From Serratia entomophila (GTDB taxonomy: Bacteria > Pseudomonadota > Gammaproteobacteria > Enterobacterales > Enterobacteriaceae), in NCBI RefSeq assembly GCF_021462285.1, contig NZ_CP082787.1, positions 3,348,001-3,412,000 on the forward strand: a stretch of 64,000 bases of DNA, in the 5' to 3' direction. Of this stretch, positions 46,942 to 56,612 are shown one piece after another; within the stretch, counting starts at the first letter, position 1, and every line of letters starts with the position of its first letter. The notes beneath the pieces are model-generated. The model worked only from the letters and a program-made list of their open reading frames with translations, did not search any database and was not told the DNA's origin. The position numbers and the translations under genes were made by a program.

Positions 46942-47219
46942 TCGCCCTGAGCCGCGCCGGCCCTGGTTTGCCGGGGTTCGGCGCCCGTTCGGCATTAGGA
47001 AAAATACCCATTTTCCATATTTTCGATCAAAATCTGCGTTGTAAACAGTTTTTTAGAATATTAAATCAGATCAATATGCCGTTTTTTTCTAACGTTTAAT
47101 AAAGCGGCAAACGATCATGTTTTTCAGGTTTTAAGGAAAATCTGATCCCGGTTATTGACAAGCTTGCCACACCAGTCACGGCGCGCACTCACAACGGCAA
47201 GTTACATTTCACCCCCAAG

Positions 47220-47228
47220 TTATCCACA
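47220..47228 (+). promoter_or_regulatory. DnaA box upstream of nrdA
   Basis: A perfect TTATCCACA. DnaA is known to bind the nrdAB promoter of E. coli at such sites, linking nucleotide supply to replication initiation. Confidence 0.75.
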
Positions 47229-47298
47229 AATTAGGCCGGTTTTGTTCACTTGCAAACGCCCTGTTTTCTCACTATCTTGTTACCTCACCGACATACAA

Positions 47299-47314
47299 CC
47301 CCTATATATAGTGT
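47299..47314 (+). promoter_or_regulatory. NrdR box upstream of nrdA
   Basis: CCCCTATATATAGTGT matches the palindromic NrdR consensus and lies 66 bp before the nrdA start. NrdR represses ribonucleotide reductase genes when dATP is high. Confidence 0.85.
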
Positions 47315-47379
47315 TTACATACTGAGCAGAGCTACTACACTTCTGCTTAGGGGCACCATACGGACAGGTAAAACACCAC

Positions 47380-49668
47380 ATGAACCAAAGTCTGCTTGTA
47401 ACTAAACGCGATGGCCGTAAAGAGCGCATCAACCTCGACAAAATCCACCGGGTCATCGACTGGGCCGCGGAAGGGTTAAACAACGTCTCGGTTTCTCAAG
47501 TAGAGTTGCGTTCGCACATTCAGTTTTATGACGGCATCAAAACCGCTGATATTCATGAAACCATCATCAAAGCCGCTGCCGATCTGATCTCCCGCGATGC
47601 GCCGGACTATCAGTACCTGGCCGCGCGCCTGGCTATCTTCCACCTGCGCAAAAAGGCCTACGGCCAGTTCGAGCCGCCGAAGCTGCTCGATCACGTGACC
47701 CGCATGGTAGAAATGGGCAAGTACGATAAACATCTGCTGGAAGACTACAGCGCTGAAGAGTTCGAGCAGATGGACTCCTTTATCGATCACTGGCGCGACA
47801 TGAATTTCTCCTACGCGGCCGTTAAGCAGCTGGAAGGCAAATATCTGGCGCAGAACCGCGTCAGCGGCGAGATCTACGAGAGCGCCCAGTTCCTGTATAT
47901 CCTGGTCTCCGCCTGCCTGTTCTCCAACTACCCGCGTGAAACCCGTCTGGACTACGTCAAACGTTTCTACGACGCGATTTCCACCTTCAAGATTTCTCTG
48001 CCTACGCCAATCATGTCCGGCGTGCGCACCCCAACCCGCCAGTTCAGCTCTTGTGTGCTGATCGAGTGCGGCGACAGCCTGGATTCCATCAACGCCACCT
48101 CCAGCGCCATTGTGAAATACGTTTCGCAACGCGCCGGCATCGGCATCAACGCCGGCCGCATCCGTGCGCTGGGCAGCCCGATCCGCGGCGGTGAAGCGTT
48201 CCACACCGGCTGTATCCCGTTCTACAAGCACTTCCAGACCGCCGTTAAGTCCTGTTCGCAGGGCGGCGTGCGCGGTGGCGCAGCGACGCTGTTCTACCCG
48301 ATGTGGCATCTGGAAGTGGAAAGCCTGCTGGTGCTGAAAAACAACCGCGGCGTCGAAGGCAACCGCGTGCGCCACATGGACTACGGCGTGCAGCTGAACC
48401 GCCTGATGTACCAGCGCCTGATCAAAGGCCAGGACATCACCCTGTTCAGCCCGTCCGACGTGCCGGGGCTGTACGATGCGTTCTTCGCCGATCAGGACGA
48501 GTTCGAACGCCTCTACACCAAGTACGAGCAAGACGACAGCATTCGCCAGAAACGCGTGAAGGCGGTTGAGCTGTTCTCCCTGATGATGCAAGAGCGCGCC
48601 TCCACCGGCCGTATCTATATCCAGAACGTCGACCACTGCAATACCCACAGCCCGTTCGATCCGCAGATCGCGCCGGTGCGTCAGTCGAACCTGTGCCTGG
48701 AAATCGCTCTGCCGACCAAGCCGCTGGACGACGTCAACGACGAAAACGGCGAAATCGCCCTGTGTACGCTGTCCGCCTTCAACCTGGGCGCCATCGACAG
48801 CCTGGACGATCTGGAAGAGCTGGCGACTCTGGCGGTGCGTTCTCTCGACGCCCTGCTGGACTACCAGGACTACCCGATCAAAGCCGCTCACCGCGGTGCC
48901 ATGGGCCGACGTACCCTGGGTATCGGCGTGATCAACTTCGCCTACTATCTGGCGAAGAACGGCGTGCGCTACTCCGACGGCAGCGCCAACAACCTGACCC
49001 ACAAGACTTTCGAAGCCATTCAGTACTACCTGCTGAAAGCCTCCAACCGTCTGGCTCAGGAACAGGGCGCCTGCCCGTGGTTCAACGAAACCACTTATTC
49101 GCAGGGCATCCTGCCGATCGACACTTACAAGAAAGACCTGGATACCATCTGCAGCGAGCCGCTGCACTACGACTGGGAAGCGCTGCGTAAGGACATCCAG
49201 GAAACCGGCCTGCGCAACTCGACGCTGTCCGCTCTGATGCCGTCGGAAACCTCTTCGCAGATTTCCAACGCCACCAACGGCATCGAACCGCCGCGCGGCC
49301 ACATCAGCATCAAGGCGTCGAAAGACGGCATCCTGCGCCAGGTGGTGCCTGAGTATGAGCGTCTGAAAAACGACTATGAGCTGCTGTGGGAAATGCCGAA
49401 CAACGACGGTTACCTGCAGTTGGTGGGCCTGATGCAGAAATTCATCGACCAGTCGATCTCCGCCAATACCAACTACGATCCGACCCGCTTCCCGGGCGGC
49501 AAGGTGCCTATGAAGCAGCTGTTGAAAGACCTGCTCACCACCTACAAGTTTGGCGTCAAAACGCTGTATTACCAGAACACCCGCGACGGCGCGGAAGACG
49601 TGCAGGAAGACCTGCAGCCGACCAAGGCCGGCGATGACGACTGCGAAAGCGGCGCCTGCAAGATCTAA
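47380..49668 (+). CDS. nrdA: Ribonucleoside-diphosphate reductase 1, alpha subunit
   Basis: A 762-residue class Ia large subunit. An N-terminal ATP-cone (MNQSLLVTKRDGRKERINLDKIHRVIDWAAEGL) gives dATP/ATP control. The catalytic barrel has the redox Cys of SSCVLIECGDS, the radical-site Cys in NLCLEIALPT and the C-terminal CESGACKI pair that passes electrons. It reduces ribonucleotides to deoxyribonucleotides with NrdB. Promoter sites for DnaA and NrdR lie upstream; nrdB and yfaE follow. Confidence 0.99.
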   Translation: MNQSLLVTKRDGRKERINLDKIHRVIDWAAEGLNNVSVSQVELRSHIQFYDGIKTADIHETIIKAAADLISRDAPDYQYLAARLAIFHLRKKAYGQFEPPKLLDHVTRMVEMGKYDKHLLEDYSAEEFEQMDSFIDHWRDMNFSYAAVKQLEGKYLAQNRVSGEIYESAQFLYILVSACLFSNYPRETRLDYVKRFYDAISTFKISLPTPIMSGVRTPTRQFSSCVLIECGDSLDSINATSSAIVKYVSQRAGIGINAGRIRALGSPIRGGEAFHTGCIPFYKHFQTAVKSCSQGGVRGGAATLFYPMWHLEVESLLVLKNNRGVEGNRVRHMDYGVQLNRLMYQRLIKGQDITLFSPSDVPGLYDAFFADQDEFERLYTKYEQDDSIRQKRVKAVELFSLMMQERASTGRIYIQNVDHCNTHSPFDPQIAPVRQSNLCLEIALPTKPLDDVNDENGEIALCTLSAFNLGAIDSLDDLEELATLAVRSLDALLDYQDYPIKAAHRGAMGRRTLGIGVINFAYYLAKNGVRYSDGSANNLTHKTFEAIQYYLLKASNRLAQEQGACPWFNETTYSQGILPIDTYKKDLDTICSEPLHYDWEALRKDIQETGLRNSTLSALMPSETSSQISNATNGIEPPRGHISIKASKDGILRQVVPEYERLKNDYELLWEMPNNDGYLQLVGLMQKFIDQSISANTNYDPTRFPGGKVPMKQLLKDLLTTYKFGVKTLYYQNTRDGAEDVQEDLQPTKAGDDDCESGACKI

Positions 49669-49735
49669 AGTTTGACACAGCGGGCCGGAATCTTCCGGCC
49701 CCTTCATTTAGCCACGTTACGATGGACTCAGGTTT

Positions 49736-50866
49736 ATGGCTTACACCACTTTTTCTCAGAATAAAAACGACCAGCTGCTGGAACCGATGTTTTTCGGCCA
49801 GTCGGTTAACGTCGCCCGTTTCGACCAGCAAAAACATGAAATTTTCGAGAAACTGATCGAGAAGCAGCTGTCCTTCTTCTGGCGTCCGGAAGAAGTTGAC
49901 GTTTCGCGCGACCGCATCGACTATCAGGCGCTGCCGGATCATGAGAAGCACATTTTCATCAGCAACCTGAAGTACCAGACGCTGCTGGACTCCATCCAGG
50001 GCCGCAGCCCGAACGTGGCCCTGCTGCCGCTGATCTCCATTCCTGAATTGGAAACCTGGGTGGAAACCTGGTCATTCTCCGAGACCATCCACTCGCGTTC
50101 TTACACCCATATCATCCGTAACATCGTCAACGATCCGGCGCTGGTGTTCGACGACATCGTCACCAACGAAGAGATCCTCAAGCGTGCGAAAGACATTTCC
50201 GGCTACTACGACGATCTGATCGAGATGACCAGTTACTATCATCTGCTGGGTGAAGGCACCCATCAGGTGAACGGCAAGACCGTTACCGTTAACCTGCGCG
50301 CGCTGAAGAAGCAGCTTTACCTGTGCCTGATGAGCGTCAACGCCCTGGAAGCGATCCGCTTCTACGTCAGCTTCGCCTGCTCCTTCGCCTTTGCCGAACG
50401 TGAACTGATGGAAGGCAACGCCAAGATCATCAAACTGATCGCCCGCGACGAAGCGCTGCACCTGACCGGCACCCAGCACATGCTGAACCTGATGCGTTCC
50501 GGCGCCGATGACCCGGAGATGGCTGAAATCGCCGTCGAGTGCCAGCAGCAGTGCTACGATCTGTTCGTGCTGGCTGCCCAGCAGGAAAAAGAGTGGGCGG
50601 AATACCTGTTCCGCGACGGCTCGATGATCGGCCTGAACAAAGACATCCTGTGCCAGTATGTGGAATACATCACCAATATCCGCATGCAGGCGGTCGGCCT
50701 CGGCCTGCCGTTCGAAACCCGCTCCAACCCGATCCCGTGGATCAACGCCTGGCTGGTGTCCGACAACGTACAGGTGGCGCCGCAGGAAGTGGAAGTCAGC
50801 TCCTACCTGGTCGGCCAGATCGACTCGGAAGTGCACGCCGACGACCTGAGCGACTTCGAACTCTAA
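49736..50866 (+). CDS. nrdB: Ribonucleoside-diphosphate reductase 1, beta subunit
   Basis: A 376-residue diiron protein holding the stable tyrosyl radical at Tyr123 ([10 protein letters not shown]; Tyr122 when Met is not counted). Diiron ligands include the Asp/Glu/His residues in [11 protein letters not shown] and [12 protein letters not shown]. The C-terminal peptide ...DDLSDFEL docks to NrdA. It lies 67 bp after nrdA and 3 bp before yfaE. Confidence 0.99.
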   Translation: MAYTTFSQNKNDQLLEPMFFGQSVNVARFDQQKHEIFEKLIEKQLSFFWRPEEVDVSRDRIDYQALPDHEKHIFISNLKYQTLLDSIQGRSPNVALLPLISIPELETWVETWSFSETIHSRSYTHIIRNIVNDPALVFDDIVTNEEILKRAKDISGYYDDLIEMTSYYHLLGEGTHQVNGKTVTVNLRALKKQLYLCLMSVNALEAIRFYVSFACSFAFAERELMEGNAKIIKLIARDEALHLTGTQHMLNLMRSGADDPEMAEIAVECQQQCYDLFVLAAQQEKEWAEYLFRDGSMIGLNKDILCQYVEYITNIRMQAVGLGLPFETRSNPIPWINAWLVSDNVQVAPQEVEVSSYLVGQIDSEVHADDLSDFEL

Positions 50867-50869
50867 GCG

Positions 50870-51130
50870 ATGGCGACGCCAACCGTAACGCTGCGCGCCG
50901 CCGGTGCGCAGCTATCCTGCCCGAAAAGTGAAAGCTGCCTGCTCGACGTGCTGGAACTGCACGACGTGCAGGTGGAATATCAGTGCCGCTCCGGTTATTG
51001 CGGCGCCTGCCGCCTGAAGCTGGTGAAAGGGGAAGTGACCTATCGCCAACCGCCGCTGGCGTTTATCAACGACGGCGAAATCCTGCCCTGCTGCTGCATG
51101 CCGCTGACGGACATCGAGCTGGAAATCTAA
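50870..51130 (+). CDS. yfaE: YfaE, 2Fe-2S ferredoxin for NrdB cofactor maintenance
   Basis: An 86-residue plant-type ferredoxin with the cluster pattern Cys39-x4-Cys44-x2-Cys47 and a later Cys in the LPCCCMPL segment. It supplies electrons to rebuild the NrdB diiron-tyrosyl cofactor. The 3-bp spacing from nrdB shows co-transcription, as in E. coli. Confidence 0.95.
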   Translation: MATPTVTLRAAGAQLSCPKSESCLLDVLELHDVQVEYQCRSGYCGACRLKLVKGEVTYRQPPLAFINDGEILPCCCMPLTDIELEI

Positions 51131-51200
51131 TAGGTTGGGTGCCTGAAACCGCGCCTGGAGACCAGAAGGCGGGGTTGCCCCCGCCCTATGATTTACCGCT

Positions 51201-51344
51201 TCACATACAGGTTAACGTCATTAGGACAGTGATATCTTTCTGGTAGATTTCCAACCCGCAAAAGCGATCTTTCATCATCCATACAAATATCAAAACCGTA
51301 ATACATACAACAGTTAACGCGTATAGCGCATGTTTTTTATACAT
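51201..51344 (-). CDS. Hok/Gef-family small membrane toxin (C terminus atypical)
   Basis: A 47-residue protein with one membrane helix: MYKKHALYALTVVCITVLIF, then VWMMKDRFCGLEIYQKD. This is the Hok pattern (hydrophobic segment, charged hinge, conserved Cys followed by a short periplasmic tail). AAGGAGG lies 5-6 nt before the ATG. Hok proteins depolarise the inner membrane and are kept silent by an antisense RNA (Sok). The tail ends LMTLTCM here; the adjacent frame ends LYVKR, closer to the usual AYEVKR, so a small frameshift may have changed the C terminus. The folded leader at 51365-51431 supports a type I toxin locus. Confidence 0.7.
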   Translation of the reverse strand: MYKKHALYALTVVCITVLIFVWMMKDRFCGLEIYQKDITVLMTLTCM

Positions 51345-51364
51345 GCTTGCCTCCTTGCTGTGAA

Positions 51365-51431
51365 GGGGCTACCATACCGATGTCTAGGCGGTATGTGCAG
51401 CCCCATTCTGATTGAGAGTCAGTCTGGGGCT
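51365..51431 (-). ncRNA. Hok mRNA leader / possible Sok region with alternative hairpins
   Basis: Between the toxin gene and yfaY, AGCCCC (51399-51404) can pair with GGGGCT at 51365-51370 or, one base longer, with TGGGGCT at 51425-51431. Each hairpin has further internal pairing (ATACCG/CGGTAT; CTGA/TCAG). The two folds exclude each other, as in the metastable leaders of hok mRNAs. No Sok promoter could be fixed with confidence. Confidence 0.5.
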
Positions 51432-51572
51432 TTCATCTATCCGCCTTGTCACACAATGCCCAAGACGAACAGTCTCAAGCACCCGCACTGAGAGTAACAG
51501 CATTCTCCCACCGCGAATATCCCCTATAATATTATGATTAATAAGGGATATATCACTAAATCTAACGATTCC

Positions 51573-52769
51573 TTACTCGATGATCTCCACGATCTCCAGC
51601 CAGGCGTTTTTGCCGCATGCCTGCTCGCCATTCAGCCAACGGCGCAGCATGTCCAGTGCCAGCATCGCCACCGAATCCTGCCGCAGGCGCAAGCCATGGC
51701 GCGCCGCCCGGTAGCGTACCGTCTGGCCGATCCCCCCCTTCGGCGTGTGCAACGCAACGCTCACCCGATCGTCACTCATCGCGCTGACCGCCAGCGCCAA
51801 CGACGCACCGGCCAGCTCCGCCAGCGAGCGGGCGCGCATTAGGGTGGCCTCCAACGCTTCCACACAGTGGGCGGGCAGCAGTTCGCCGCCGGCCAGCGGT
51901 GCGCCTTCGCTCTGCAGTTGCAGATTGATCAACCCGCCGCTGAACTGCTCGCTCAGCGCCAGCGTCAACCCCTGCTGCGTTAATCGCTGCGCCAGCAGGG
52001 CCGGCAAGCCAATCGTGCCTTCAAAGATGCAGTTGTCACCCGCCACGGCGCGTACTCGTTCCCAGGCCCGTTCCATCGCCGCACGTTGCCCCGCCGGACC
52101 GGTCAGCTTCAGTTCGATGATCGGGCTGGAAGATCGGTAGCCGAGCACCACTTCAGGCGGCAACGGCATGCCGTCCAGCTCGGCGGCCAGATCGCTTTCG
52201 GAGGTGCCGAACGTGGTCAAGCGCAAACACAGCGGCGGTTCGGGCAGGGTAAAGCGCTGGCGCAGACGCGGTACTATCTGCTGTTCGACCATCACTTTAA
52301 ATTCGGAAGGAACGCCCGGGGTAAAAAACATCATGCACTTGTTCAACTGCAGCGCAAAGCCGCAGGCGGTGCCGACCGGGTTGTCGAGCATTTCGGCATT
52401 GGCGGGGATCAACGCCTGCTTGCGGTTGGAAGCGGCCATCGGCCGGCCGCGCGCGGCGAAATAGGCTTCGATGCGCGCCAGCCACTCGGCGTGTTCTGCC
52501 AACTCTACGCCGCTGGCTCTGGCGGCGGCCAGCGCGCTCAGATCGTCGCTGGTCGGCCCCAGGCCGCCGTTGACGATCAGCACATCGGCGATATGGCTGC
52601 GCTCCTGCAACGTTTCGATCAGAGAAGAGAGGCTGTCCCCTACCGTTTCGCGCCCGCTCATCGGCATACCTTGCTGGAACAGATAGTCCGCAAGCCAGGC
52701 GGCGTTAGTATCAATTATTTGCCCATGCAGCACCTCATCACCGGTGCTGAGCATCTCCACCCTTAACAT
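51573..52769 (-). CDS. yfaY: YfaY, CinA-like protein (NMN amidohydrolase-related)
   Basis: A 398-residue protein aligning with E. coli YfaY (400). The N-terminal MoCF-like domain (VEMLSTGDEVLHGQIIDTNAAWLADYLFQQG; NGGLGPTSDDLSALAAA; FFTPGVPSEFKVMVEQQIVPRLRQRF) hydrolyses ADP-ribose-type pyrophosphates in CinA proteins. The C-terminal domain corresponds to the NMN deamidase but is diverged, and in E. coli YfaY lacks that activity. The start at 52769 fits MLRVEMLSTG. Confidence 0.93.
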   Translation of the reverse strand: MLRVEMLSTGDEVLHGQIIDTNAAWLADYLFQQGMPMSGRETVGDSLSSLIETLQERSHIADVLIVNGGLGPTSDDLSALAAARASGVELAEHAEWLARIEAYFAARGRPMAASNRKQALIPANAEMLDNPVGTACGFALQLNKCMMFFTPGVPSEFKVMVEQQIVPRLRQRFTLPEPPLCLRLTTFGTSESDLAAELDGMPLPPEVVLGYRSSSPIIELKLTGPAGQRAAMERAWERVRAVAGDNCIFEGTIGLPALLAQRLTQQGLTLALSEQFSGGLINLQLQSEGAPLAGGELLPAHCVEALEATLMRARSLAELAGASLALAVSAMSDDRVSVALHTPKGGIGQTVRYRAARHGLRLRQDSVAMLALDMLRRWLNGEQACGKNAWLEIVEIIE

Positions 52770-52890
52770 TGATCTCTCCCACATTTTCGGATCATTCCAC
52801 TATAGAAGGCCGTAAATAACTTTTCACTAGGCGCCGCCGGATAATTTCGGTCCGGGGCATTTTTTAGCGCGGGCGCGTCGCCCGCCGCAG

Positions 52891-52908
52891 TGTAAACATA
52901 TCTAAACA
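52891..52908 (+). promoter_or_regulatory. Possible TyrR box upstream of tyrP
   Basis: TGTAAA-N6-TAAACA matches the TyrR consensus TGTAAA-N6-TTTACA in the left arm fully and the right arm in 4 of 6. It lies just upstream of the tyrP promoter, where TyrR controls the E. coli gene. Confidence 0.45.
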
Positions 52909-52925
52909 GTAGCCGTAACGTCTGT

Positions 52926-52954
52926 TTGACACAAAATAGGCAATCAACTATCCT
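52926..52954 (+). promoter_or_regulatory. tyrP promoter
   Basis: TTGACA, a 17-bp spacer and TATCCT make a strong sigma-70 promoter about 60 bp before the tyrP start. Confidence 0.75.
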
Positions 52955-53014
52955 GCCGCACTCAGAATTAGTTACCTATAATTTTCCAAAATCTTTGGGC
53001 TGGTAGAGAAAAAC

Positions 53015-54223
53015 GTGAAGAATCGCACTCTTGGCAGTGTTTTTATCGTGGCGGGCACCACCATCGGTGCAGGTATGCTGGCGATGCCGCTGGCGGCGGC
53101 CGGCGTCGGTTTCGGCGTAACCCTGGCGCTGTTGGTTGGCTTGTGGTTATTGATGTGTTACACCGCGCTGCTGCTGGTTGAAGTTTACCAGCACGAACAG
53201 GCGGATACCGGCCTCGGCACTCTCGCCAAACGCTACCTCGGCGGCGGCGGCCAATGGCTGACCAGCTTCAGCATGATGTTCCTGATGTATGCGCTGACCG
53301 CGGCCTACATCAGCGGCGCCGGCGAACTGCTGGCGACCAGCATCAGCCAATGGACTTCGCAAGACTTCCCTACCACGCTCGGCGTGTTGCTGTTTACCCT
53401 GGTAGCCGGCGGCGTGGTCTGCATCGGCACCCATTCGGTCGACCTGTTCAACCGTATCCTGTTCAGCGCCAAGGTGGTGTTCCTGGTGGTCATGCTCGGC
53501 CTGATGCTGCCGAATATTCACCAAACCAATCTGATGACCCTGCCGCTGGAGCAAGGCCTGGCGCTGTCGGCCATTCCGGTGATTTTCACCTCTTTCGGCT
53601 TCCACGGCAGCGTGCCGAGCATCGTCAATTACATGGGCGGCAACGTTCGCAAGCTGCGCTGGGTGTTCATCGTCGGCAGCGCCATCCCGCTGGTGGCCTA
53701 TATCTTCTGGCAGTTGGCTACCCTCGGCAGCATCAGCTCCACCACCTTCGTCGGCATTCTGGCGCAGCAGGCGGGCCTGAACGGCTTGCTGCAGGCGGTG
53801 CGCGACGTGGTGGCTTCACCGCACGTCGAACTGGCGGTGCATCTGTTTGCCGATCTGGCGCTGGCGACGTCGTTCCTCGGCGTGGCTCTTGGGCTGTTCG
53901 ATTTCCTGGCGGACTTGTTCAAACGGCAGGATAACGTGCGCGGCCGCCTGCAGACCGGCGCCATCACCTTCCTGCCGCCGCTGGCCTTCGCCCTGTTCTA
54001 TCCGCGCGGCTTTGTGCTGGCGCTGGGCTTCGCCGCCATCGCGCTGTCGGTGCTGGCATTGCTGCTGCCGTCGCTGCTGGTATGGAAGACGCGCCAGAAG
54101 CATCAGGCGCAATACCGCGTATGGGGCGGCACGCCGGCGTTGGCGCTGGTATTTGTCTGCGGGGTGACGGTGATCGCCATTCAGCTGGGCATCGCCAGCG
54201 GTTTACTGCCTGCGGTAGGATAA
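53015..54223 (+). CDS. tyrP: TyrP tyrosine-specific permease
   Basis: A 402-residue aromatic amino acid permease (HAAAP family, E. coli TyrP 403) with 11 membrane helices. It begins at [36 protein letters not shown], the family's first-helix motif; [25 protein letters not shown] is the other hallmark. It imports tyrosine by proton symport. Own promoter and terminator make it a single unit. Confidence 0.95.
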   Translation: MKNRTLGSVFIVAGTTIGAGMLAMPLAAAGVGFGVTLALLVGLWLLMCYTALLLVEVYQHEQADTGLGTLAKRYLGGGGQWLTSFSMMFLMYALTAAYISGAGELLATSISQWTSQDFPTTLGVLLFTLVAGGVVCIGTHSVDLFNRILFSAKVVFLVVMLGLMLPNIHQTNLMTLPLEQGLALSAIPVIFTSFGFHGSVPSIVNYMGGNVRKLRWVFIVGSAIPLVAYIFWQLATLGSISSTTFVGILAQQAGLNGLLQAVRDVVASPHVELAVHLFADLALATSFLGVALGLFDFLADLFKRQDNVRGRLQTGAITFLPPLAFALFYPRGFVLALGFAAIALSVLALLLPSLLVWKTRQKHQAQYRVWGGTPALALVFVCGVTVIAIQLGIASGLLPAVG

Positions 54224-54224
54224 T

Positions 54225-54247
54225 AAAGGGGCCGCGGCCCCTTTTTT
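54225..54247. terminator. Bidirectional terminator between tyrP and yfaZ
   Basis: AAAGGGGCC-GC-GGCCCCTTT followed by T residues; the 2-nt centre will open to a 4-nt loop. It lies 1 bp past tyrP and 5 bp past the convergent yfaZ stop. Confidence 0.85.
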
Positions 54248-54252
54248 CTGCG

Positions 54253-54792
54253 TCAGAAGCTCAGGCCAACGCCGATGTACGGGCCATCGGCCAGCGTGTT
54301 GTCGCGGCGCCCGTCTTTACCTTCCATCTGCATATAGCGGTAACCCACGTCCACGCTCAGCGGGCGGAACTTCCAGCGCAGGCCGCCGCTGGCTTCGTTA
54401 TAGGCCTTCACGCCGCTGGTGAAAGATTCAGGGGCGAAATAACCTTCGCCGTGCAGGCTGAAGTAACGGTTAATCTCCCACTCCAGGCCGCCGCCCAGTG
54501 CTACCGCTCCGCCGCTCTTCCCGTCTTTCGGGCTAAGGTACAGCGCTTTGGCGCCCACCGTCGCCGTCAACGGCCCCAGCGGCACGCCAAAGTTCAACCC
54601 CAGACTGCCGACGTTGCCGTCGTGGTCGCTGCGCGCCCAATTACCGGTCAGGCCCAGCCCAGAAGAGCCGGTGCTCATGCCGACGCCCAGGTTGGTGTAA
54701 TGTTGTCCGGCTTCGCCCGACACGCTGATGGCGCTCGCCGAACCCGTTACAAACAGCAGTCCTGCCGCGCACGCGACCCAAGTCTTTTTCAT
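54253..54792 (-). CDS. yfaZ: YfaZ family outer-membrane beta-barrel protein
   Basis: A 179-residue protein with a cleaved signal peptide (MKKTWVACAAGLLFVTGSASA) and amphipathic strands ending in ...PYIGVGLSF, the C-terminal aromatic signal for barrel assembly. It matches the YfaZ family (ISVSGEAGQHYTNLGVGMSTGSSGLGLTGNWARS). Function unknown. The start at 54792 is set by the signal peptide. Confidence 0.88.
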   Translation of the reverse strand: MKKTWVACAAGLLFVTGSASAISVSGEAGQHYTNLGVGMSTGSSGLGLTGNWARSDHDGNVGSLGLNFGVPLGPLTATVGAKALYLSPKDGKSGGAVALGGGLEWEINRYFSLHGEGYFAPESFTSGVKAYNEASGGLRWKFRPLSVDVGYRYMQMEGKDGRRDNTLADGPYIGVGLSF

Positions 54793-55130
54793 TATCTTTC
54801 CCTCTGGTTTTGTCATCCATTCAGAATGATCGAGTCAACTGCTAATAATACCGTTACGAGTCTATACCAAAGTGCAACGACTCTTTAAGGGATAAAAGCG
54901 AAAAAATTCTTCACTAATCAAATAAATGTAAATTTATGAAAAGAAAAATCAAATTCAAGACGCCGACGCCAACGATAACTCAGACCTATTTGCCTGGCGG
55001 CGGCTAAAGGTCTACAACTAGTAATGGCATTGACCCAGGTCAGGGGGCGATGACCCTCTGCAGGATGATGATAACCAACGCTTAAGCCGCCCGAGTCTTA
55101 ACTCAAGTGCAATACGATAAGGAGCAAGTG
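54793..55130. promoter_or_regulatory. Divergent promoter region yfaZ / katA
   Basis: About 340 AT-rich bases that must contain both promoters. I cannot fix an OxyR or other operator by eye, and see no further gene. Confidence 0.5.
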
Positions 55131-56567
55131 ATGAGCAAGAAAGGACTGACCACCGCAGCCGGCGCACCGGTAGTCGATAACAATAATGTGATTACCGCGG
55201 GCAAACGCGGCCCCATGCTGCTGCAAGACGTGTGGTTCCTGGAAAAACTGGCCCATTTCGACCGTGAGGTCATCCCCGAACGCCGCATGCACGCCAAAGG
55301 GTCCGGCGCTTACGGCACCTTTACCGTCACCCACGATATTACCCAATATACCCGCGCGAAAATTTTCTCTGAAATCGGCAAGCAAACCGACATGTTCATC
55401 CGCTTCTCCACCGTCGCCGGTGAGCGCGGGGCCGCCGATGCCGAGCGCGATATTCGCGGCTTCGCGATGAAATTCTATACCGAAGAGGGCAACTGGGATC
55501 TGGTGGGCAACGATACGCCGGTGTTCTATCTGCGCGACCCGCTTAAATTCCCCGATCTCAACCACGTGGTGAAACGCGACCCGCATACCAACCTGCGCAA
55601 CCCGGTATACAAATGGGACTTCTTCTCCCACCTGCCGGAGTCGCTGCACCAGCTGACCATCGACTTCAGCGACCGCGGCATCCCGAAATCCTACCGGCAT
55701 ATGCACGGCTTCGGCAGCCACACCTTCAGCTTTATCAATGCGCAAAACGAGCGTTTCTGGGTGAAATTCCACTTCCGCTGCGAACAGGGCATTGAAAACC
55801 TGATGGACGACGAAGCGGAAGCGATCATCGCCAAGGATCGCGAAAGCTCACAGCGCGACCTGTTCGAGGCGATCAAACGCGGCGACTTCCCGCGCTGGAA
55901 GCTGCAGATCCAGATCATGCCGGAGCACGAGGCCTCGCAAACGCCTTATAACCCGTTCGATCTGACCAAGGTATGGCCGCACGGCGACTACCCGCTGATC
56001 GACGTCGGCTTCTTCGAGCTGAACCGCAACCCGGACAACTACTTCTCCGAGGTTGAGCAGGTGGCGATGAACCCGGCCAACGTCGTGCCCGGCGTCAGCT
56101 TCTCGCCGGACAAGATGCTGCAGGGCCGCCTGTTCTCCTATGGCGATGCGCACCGCTACCGCCTGGGCGTCAATCATCACCAAATCCCGGTCAACGGCGC
56201 CAAATGCCCGTTCCACAACTACCACCGCGACGGCGCGATGCGCGTGGACGGCAACAGCGGCAACGGGGCGACCTACGAGCCGAACAGCTTCGGCCTGTTC
56301 CAGGAGCAGCCGGACTTCAGCGAACCGCCGTTGAGCATCGAAGGCGCCGCCGACCACTGGAATCACCGTGAAGACGATGATTACTACAGCCAGCCGCGCG
56401 CGTTGTTCAACCTGCTGAGCGCCGAAGAGCACCAGCGCATGTTCACCCGCATCGCCGGCGAGCTGTCGCAGGTACCGGAGCAGATCCAGCGCCGCCAGGT
56501 CGATCTGTTCAGCAAGGTGCATCCGGATTACGGCGCCGGCGTGGCCAAGGCATTGGGGCTGAAATAA
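55131..56567 (+). CDS. katA: Catalase KatA (small-subunit, clade 3)
   Basis: A 478-residue haem catalase that breaks down hydrogen peroxide. Distal residues His54 ([11 protein letters not shown]) and Asn127 ([14 protein letters not shown]) are present; the proximal Tyr lies in [14 protein letters not shown]. The size and lack of a C-terminal flavodoxin-like domain place it with clade 3 catalases, which bind NADPH. The start ATG at 55131 follows AAGGAGCAAGTG. E. coli lacks a gene of this type here. An intrinsic terminator follows. Confidence 0.95.
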   Translation: MSKKGLTTAAGAPVVDNNNVITAGKRGPMLLQDVWFLEKLAHFDREVIPERRMHAKGSGAYGTFTVTHDITQYTRAKIFSEIGKQTDMFIRFSTVAGERGAADAERDIRGFAMKFYTEEGNWDLVGNDTPVFYLRDPLKFPDLNHVVKRDPHTNLRNPVYKWDFFSHLPESLHQLTIDFSDRGIPKSYRHMHGFGSHTFSFINAQNERFWVKFHFRCEQGIENLMDDEAEAIIAKDRESSQRDLFEAIKRGDFPRWKLQIQIMPEHEASQTPYNPFDLTKVWPHGDYPLIDVGFFELNRNPDNYFSEVEQVAMNPANVVPGVSFSPDKMLQGRLFSYGDAHRYRLGVNHHQIPVNGAKCPFHNYHRDGAMRVDGNSGNGATYEPNSFGLFQEQPDFSEPPLSIEGAADHWNHREDDDYYSQPRALFNLLSAEEHQRMFTRIAGELSQVPEQIQRRQVDLFSKVHPDYGAGVAKALGLK

Positions 56568-56588
56568 CCCCCTGCCGCCACCCACTCA

Positions 56589-56612
56589 GCCGCCCTTTCG
56601 GGCGGCTTTTTT
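56589..56612 (+). terminator. Intrinsic terminator of katA
   Basis: GCCGCCC-TTTC-GGGCGGC followed by six T residues. It directly abuts the stop of convergent menE. Confidence 0.92.

Larger units (their letters stand above)
46942..47379. promoter_or_regulatory. nrdA promoter region
   Basis: A 438-bp AT-rich region upstream of nrdA with a DnaA box and an NrdR box (listed separately). No gene is seen. A second NrdR half-matching box may lie near 47330-47345, three helical turns from the first. Confidence 0.75.

Noticed and set aside
52891..52908. Firm TyrR site at tyrP
   Set aside because: One arm matches only 4 of 6 positions, so it is listed as tentative and not used as a finding.
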